NCBI RefSeq assembly: GCF_030866765.1
Contig: NZ_CP133017.1
Coordinates: 652,501 to 716,500, forward strand
Direction of reading: 5' to 3'
DNA: 64,000 nt
DNA from: Paenibacillus silvisoli
GTDB taxonomy: Bacteria > Bacillota > Bacilli > Paenibacillales > Paenibacillaceae
Part shown: positions 59,611 to 64,000 of the stretch, one piece after another
How positions within the stretch are numbered: position 1 is the stretch's first letter
How the letters are laid out: the number at the start of each line of letters is the position of its first letter
The notes under the pieces: model-generated
The model's input: only the letters and a program-made list of their open reading frames with translations
Told to the model about the DNA's origin: nothing
Database searches by the model: none
Program-made: the position numbers and the translations under genes

Positions 59611-59661
59611 TTGAAATATTGTAAAGGCCCATTTATAATCAAATTGCTGATAGCGCTTTCT
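59611..59661 (+). promoter_or_regulatory. Promoter and cre-like site of the SLH protein gene
   Basis: TTGAAA (59611-59616), 17-base spacer, TATAAT (59634-59639). TGATAGCGCTTTCT (59648-59661) just downstream resembles a catabolite-response element with two mismatches, so carbon control is possible. The AT-rich stretch 59560-59610 before it may be an UP element. Confidence 0.65.
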
Positions 59662-59731
59662 CGATCTTGGAATGAGCATCAACGGGGTCAACAGGTTTAC
59701 AGGCAGCAGACATCAACAGGGAGGTAACAAA

Positions 59732-61498
59732 ATGAAAAGAAAGCTGAAGCAAGGCTTAGTTGTATCACTTTCAATCGCAACCACCATTGCTTGCACGCAA
59801 TTGGCGGCGGCGGACAAGTCCTCGGCAGAAGCGATTCCGGCTTGGGCGGCTTCCGAGCTGAGCTTGTGGCAATCGCTTGGCCTGATTAAAGGCAATGCCG
59901 ACGGTACGATTCAACCAAACCGCGCGGTTACGAAATCCGAGTTCGTTACGATGCTGAACCGAGTATTTAACTTCGCTAAAGAAAGCACGCAAGCATTCAG
60001 CGACGTTCCCGCTTCCGCTTGGTATGCGTCTGAAATTGCCAAGGCCCATGCAGCCGGTATCGTTACCGGCGATCAGAACGGGAAAATGGCTCCGCTCGAG
60101 AATCTCTCCAGAGAGAAAGCGGCCCTTATCCTCAGCCGATTGTTCCAAGTGAAGGCGGCGGCAAGCTCGTCCGGCGCATTCAAAGATGACCAGCAAGTTT
60201 CGAAATGGGCGATGGACGCGGTTCACGCAATGAAAGCTGCCGGATACATCGCGGGCACGCCGGAAGGATTATTCCAACCGGGCAAAGAGCTAACGCGCGC
60301 CGAAGCGGTCAAGATGATCAACAACATCATGGGCACGCTTGTAGCGGATGCATCCAAGCACTCGAATGTGAATGGCCGGAACCTTGTCGTGAATACGGCA
60401 GGCAGCATTTTGTCCGGCATTCACTTGACCGGCAATTTGTATATCACGCCAGGCGTCGGCGAAGGCAATCTGACGATTGAGAACTCGAAGATCGACGGCA
60501 CGATTTACGTAATGGGCGGCGGCGTGCACAGCGTGGAGCTGGACGATACGCAAGCAGGCAGTATTTTGATCAATAAACAAGATTCCGCGGTTCGCGTCGT
60601 GCTGAACGGCAGCTCGACAACGAACGGCATCCATATTTTATCCGATGCTCGCCTGGAGAATACGACAAGCTCTTCGCCGAATGTGACGGTTGCATCCGGA
60701 ACGGACAACCAAGTGACGCTTGCCGGCGATTACGGTGACGTGACGGTTATTTCGGATACGACCCTCGGCATGGAATCGGCAACGGCAGCGAACCTCTCCA
60801 TCGCGAGCACGGCTAACGGCAGTTCGATAACGCTCGATGCCGGAACTACGGTGGACAAGCTGACGGCTGACGGCTCCGCTGAAATCAAAGGCGCGGGCAA
60901 GGTGGAGAACGCGACGATCAATGCAAACGGCGTGAAGCTCGAAACCGCGCCGAAGAACGTGATTGTGAACGCAGACAGCGCGACGATTGGCGGCCAAGTG
61001 GTTGTAAAGGGAGGCACATCGAGCGGAGGCAATCCGGGCGGTATCGGCGGAAGCGGCCCGAGCGTCGACGAAATCAAGCAGTTTACCTATAGCGAGGTCG
61101 AACAGAAGTTTGGAAATACGGGGCCTCAAGGGGACGTAAAGCTCTATCTGCAGCTGAAACAGGATCCGACCTATCAAAAATCGGCCAACCCGAAGGCAAA
61201 CGCGCTCCCGAATCTGGTGAACGCAGGCAACTACGTGAACGCGGATCTGGACATCAAGCCATCCATCTTTGCGGCCCTGCGCGGCGTAAACACGTCGGTT
61301 CTGAAAGAAGCGAGAGATTATTTGTGGATCGGAACGGATTCCGGCGTTACCCGGGTGGATCTGGCTACCAATGAGATGGTCACCTACACGACGGACAGCG
61401 GCGATTTGGCAGATAACAAGGTGCTGCTGCTGGTTGACGACAAGAAGACAGGCGTATATGCAGTAACGGAAAACGGCGTTTCCCACATCATGAACTAG
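59732..61498 (+). CDS. S-layer homology (SLH) surface protein with beta-solenoid-like region and Reg_prop end
   Basis: 588 residues from ATG 59732 (GGGAGG upstream). Signal peptide to about residue 27; three SLH modules at roughly 37-82, 88-140 and 148-200 anchor it to cell-wall polymer. Residues 205-440 are Gly/Asn/Ser/Thr-rich short strands, a likely beta solenoid, followed by a Gly-rich linker. The C-terminus carries propeller-type strands (YLWIGTDSGVTRVDL and YAVTENGVSHIM), too few for a whole propeller. It is followed after 18 bases by another secreted propeller protein. Confidence 0.85.
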   Translation: MKRKLKQGLVVSLSIATTIACTQLAAADKSSAEAIPAWAASELSLWQSLGLIKGNADGTIQPNRAVTKSEFVTMLNRVFNFAKESTQAFSDVPASAWYASEIAKAHAAGIVTGDQNGKMAPLENLSREKAALILSRLFQVKAAASSSGAFKDDQQVSKWAMDAVHAMKAAGYIAGTPEGLFQPGKELTRAEAVKMINNIMGTLVADASKHSNVNGRNLVVNTAGSILSGIHLTGNLYITPGVGEGNLTIENSKIDGTIYVMGGGVHSVELDDTQAGSILINKQDSAVRVVLNGSSTTNGIHILSDARLENTTSSSPNVTVASGTDNQVTLAGDYGDVTVISDTTLGMESATAANLSIASTANGSSITLDAGTTVDKLTADGSAEIKGAGKVENATINANGVKLETAPKNVIVNADSATIGGQVVVKGGTSSGGNPGGIGGSGPSVDEIKQFTYSEVEQKFGNTGPQGDVKLYLQLKQDPTYQKSANPKANALPNLVNAGNYVNADLDIKPSIFAALRGVNTSVLKEARDYLWIGTDSGVTRVDLATNEMVTYTTDSGDLADNKVLLLVDDKKTGVYAVTENGVSHIMN

Positions 61499-61516
61499 AA
61501 GAGAGGGAAGGTAGAC

Positions 61517-64000
61517 ATGTCAAAACTCAAAAAACGTTCGAAAGTTCTTTCCGGCGTGCTCGCCGCTTCGATGCTGCTATCGCTGCCGGTAACCAATGTC
61601 TTCGCGGCAGACGCTTCCGTACCGGGAGCGCAATACTCGCCGGTTCAGCTTCAAGCTTATCCAACCAAACAAGTCGTTTATTATAAGGCTGGATCTGAAG
61701 ACATCCCGGACATCGATTGGGTCACGAGCAAAACGGATCTGGTGTTCATCCCTGCGGACAACCAAGCGGATGTCACTTGCGCGATCAAGGATGCGGACGG
61801 CGTATTCTGGATCGGCACGTTAAACGGTTTGCAGCGCGTTGACTTTACGGAAAAAGATGCCCGCGATGTCGTGCAATATATGGCGGGGGCAAGATACCTC
61901 TACGGCGCGGACGACAACGTTACGGGCCTGGCGAGCGACGGCGCGGGCGGTATCTGGGTCCGAAACGCGCTCGGCGTCACCCATATCGCAATGCCGAAGA
62001 AGACGCTGCAGGAGAAATCGGAAATCTATGAGAAAATCACCGGCGACGTGCACACTCGCCGCGGAATGGTGACGGGAACGACGGTTACGTTCACGGAAAC
62101 GGACGCGGCTAAGCAATACGTGGACTATAACTCGCCGACAGGCGTGTTTACATCGACGCCATCGACTAGCGATAATGACGGTTTGTGGACGGCGATGTAC
62201 GCCATGGGCGAAATTTTCCGCTATCAAGCATTGAAAACGGAATACGCGCATCCGACCGTGAAGCAGCAAGCGGAAATCAACGTCGCGAAAGCGGCCGCGC
62301 TGAAGGCGACGAAGGCCGTGCTTCTGCTGGATTATGTATCGGGGCGCGGCAATGGCTTCCCGGCCCGTTCGTACATGTTGACCAGCGAAGCGGGCGCGCA
62401 GACTTCCGACGGTACGGACTACGGCTATCAAAGCACGAACGGCTTCTGGTTCCATTCCGTTATGGACGGTACTCCGAATCCGAATGCGATCGTTCCTAGC
62501 ATGGTTCAAGAAGGCAAAACGCCGATCGGCTACTCCATCGTTCGCGTAACGAAGGATTCCGTGACGAAGAAAGGCGACACCTTGTTCCCGTCCGGCGGGC
62601 ACGGCGTTATGAATTATAACGGCGTGGGGCTGAGCCCGGATTCGATCGAAGCGATTAATGCAGGCAGATCGGGGCAGCCGCAGCTTGGAACCGATTTGAA
62701 GACGCTTGTCGATTTCTATGATGAAGGCGACAGCGAGATCCCGGTATACCAAGTCATGCCGGTCATCACGCAGAAAACGCTGACCGACAACGCGGCGAAC
62801 AAAACCGTTTCGGAGGATAAAACAACGACCGCAGCTAACAAGCCGCTGTTCCAGCTGACCGTGCCGATTTATGAGAAAATCCCGCAATTTTTCAATGATC
62901 TCTTCCCGGCATCGGCGATCGCGGCGGACGGCTATATCGATCAAAACCAAATCGTTTACAAAGCGGATACGTCGTCCGATGAAGTTGACGGCCACTATGC
63001 GCTGTTCATGACGGCGTACAAATATCTGTGCGACGATGACAGCGACGAGAGCCTTGTCGAATTGAAAACTTATATCGCCGAAGCTACAGACCGGATGACC
63101 AATCTGATCATCCAAGACCGCAATTACTTCATTAAAGACGCGACGGGCAAATCCACGCAATGGTCGAGATGGCTGTCCAAATACTTCAATGACAGCCTTG
63201 CCGTGATGGAAGGTCAGCAGCTCTGGGCCGCTAATGTCGGCGTGGACGGCGACGGCAACGATGCGCTTTCGTATGGCTATGAAGACGGTCCGCTGAACGC
63301 GTTGGAAGTAATGGCCGCTCTCAAAACCGCCGCTTACGTCACGAAAGAGACCTATCCGGAGGATGCGGCTAGATTCGAAGCCGAATACGAGAAGGCCTTC
63401 GACGGCGATTACAGCAAAGAAGACGAGTTCGAGAACGGTAAAGGCTACATCGGCATGGCACTCGATTATATCAAGCGCCGTATCGTACGCCAAGCAACTT
63501 CCGCGTATGACATCTTGGGTCAACACGTGGCAACGAGCGAGCAAGTCGCGTCGGAAAGCGGATATGGCGATGCCGGAAGCGCGGATGAATACTCCAACAT
63601 CAACGCAACGATTCATAACGACTGGACGCAATACATCAACTATTCCGACGAGGAGCTTGGCTGGTTCCCGGTTTACCAGCTGGTTGTCCTCGAGGAAGAT
63701 CAAGCTAGATACGATCAAATCGTGGCTTCCTTCGACCAATGGTTCGAGAACGAAGTGCGCGAAGAGAATCCGTTCTACACGTTCTTGTATCAATTGGCGC
63801 ATCCGGAGAAGTCGGATGTGGATTTGGACTCCGCGGTCCGTTTCCTCTACCGCATGCCGGAATACCGCTTCACGTATACCGCGCGCTTTGACCGTCAAGA
63901 TATTTTCTATATCGAGCCGGGCAACCGCGATAAGGTCAACAATCAGACGAACTACGCGCTTCCGACGGACGAACGCAGAATTACGAAGGACAACAGCAAT
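61517..64000 (+). CDS. Large secreted propeller/toroid protein (partial, runs off the window)
   Basis: The frame is open from ATG 61517 to the window end (828 codons). Signal peptide with NVFA-AD at about residue 34. Residues 85-160 hold two-component-regulator-propeller units (DGVFWIGTLNGLQRVDF, GGIWVRNALGVTHIAM). From about 215 an alpha-helical toroid-like domain follows: NDGLWTAMYAMGEIFRYQALK, FPARSYML, TSSDEVDGHYALFMTAYKYL, TQWSRWLSKYFNDS, NALEVMAALKTAAYV. Similar proteins, often annotated as propeller sensors, have no known activity; a glycosidase-like role is conceivable. It starts 18 bases after the SLH gene behind GAGGGAAGG. Confidence 0.8.
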   Translation, partial: MSKLKKRSKVLSGVLAASMLLSLPVTNVFAADASVPGAQYSPVQLQAYPTKQVVYYKAGSEDIPDIDWVTSKTDLVFIPADNQADVTCAIKDADGVFWIGTLNGLQRVDFTEKDARDVVQYMAGARYLYGADDNVTGLASDGAGGIWVRNALGVTHIAMPKKTLQEKSEIYEKITGDVHTRRGMVTGTTVTFTETDAAKQYVDYNSPTGVFTSTPSTSDNDGLWTAMYAMGEIFRYQALKTEYAHPTVKQQAEINVAKAAALKATKAVLLLDYVSGRGNGFPARSYMLTSEAGAQTSDGTDYGYQSTNGFWFHSVMDGTPNPNAIVPSMVQEGKTPIGYSIVRVTKDSVTKKGDTLFPSGGHGVMNYNGVGLSPDSIEAINAGRSGQPQLGTDLKTLVDFYDEGDSEIPVYQVMPVITQKTLTDNAANKTVSEDKTTTAANKPLFQLTVPIYEKIPQFFNDLFPASAIAADGYIDQNQIVYKADTSSDEVDGHYALFMTAYKYLCDDDSDESLVELKTYIAEATDRMTNLIIQDRNYFIKDATGKSTQWSRWLSKYFNDSLAVMEGQQLWAANVGVDGDGNDALSYGYEDGPLNALEVMAALKTAAYVTKETYPEDAARFEAEYEKAFDGDYSKEDEFENGKGYIGMALDYIKRRIVRQATSAYDILGQHVATSEQVASESGYGDAGSADEYSNINATIHNDWTQYINYSDEELGWFPVYQLVVLEEDQARYDQIVASFDQWFENEVREENPFYTFLYQLAHPEKSDVDLDSAVRFLYRMPEYRFTYTARFDRQDIFYIEPGNRDKVNNQTNYALPTDERRITKDNSN

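Noticed and set aside
61820..63898. 692-codon minus-strand open frame at the right end
   Set aside because: The plus strand carries a continuous 828-codon frame with a signal peptide, a ribosome site and propeller motifs; the minus frame is its shadow.

Overview
The window looks like part of a chromosome of a GC-rich, spore-former-type Firmicute, most likely Paenibacillus or a close relative such as Cohnella. The signs are strong purine-rich Shine-Dalgarno sites, many TTG and GTG starts, sigma-A style promoters, several LplABC/YesMN-type carbohydrate uptake modules, an SLH-domain surface protein, a ComFB homologue and LacI/GntR regulators beside sugar operons. The assignment rests on gene content and style only. 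No rRNA, tRNA, CRISPR array, prophage or intact insertion sequence was seen.

Layout. Positions 1-5975 hold a heterodimeric ABC exporter (first subunit cut by the edge) and a run of metabolic genes (APH-like kinase, SDR, S66 peptidase, NUDIX, small orphan). Positions 6395-8681 hold two minus-strand genes, a PhyH-type dioxygenase with a decayed copy of its 5' end and promoter beside it, and an LLM flavin oxidoreductase behind an operator-rich promoter. Positions 8894-16059 form a YesM/YesN two-component system followed by a solute-binding lipoprotein and two permeases. Positions 16469-20269 begin with an ECF sigma factor fused to a BtrH-like domain, then small genes. Positions 20461-29775 are an apparent alpha-1,6-mannan utilisation locus: GntR/AraR-type regulator, binding protein, two permeases and three GH76 enzymes with three predicted locations (secreted, membrane-anchored, cytosolic). 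Positions 30492-38844 are an inositol catabolism operon, iolD-E-C-A-G-B plus a LacI regulator, behind two perfect 16-bp palindromes. Positions 38933-49840 are a second catabolic cluster (aldo/keto reductase, TIM-barrel isomerase, GDPD-like phosphodiesterase, LplBAC-like transporter, PHP phosphoesterase, LacI regulator, PfkB kinase, M17 aminopeptidase) marked by three related LacI-type operators. Positions 49919-54086 hold a ComFB homologue, an epimerase, a secreted propeller protein, two AT-rich orphans and an IF-3 paralogue. Positions 54448-58050 run leftward and carry two stand-alone relatives of the sigma-fused domain next to a WYL regulator. The right end holds a HAD phosphatase, an SLH surface protein and a large secreted propeller/toroid protein cut by the edge.

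How the parts work together. Mannan chains would be cut outside the cell, imported by the ABC system and finished in the cytosol; inositol and phosphodiester pathways lie immediately downstream. One reading is a regional specialisation for mannose- and inositol-containing glycolipids or cell-wall polymers, but that is inference.

The most unusual features are the sigma/BtrH-like fusion with its two paralogues, three families of intergenic repeats that share a spacing of about 50-52 bp, a 52-bp tandem array carrying a 13-bp palindrome in every unit, and the paired secreted proteins at the right end that each carry only part of a propeller.
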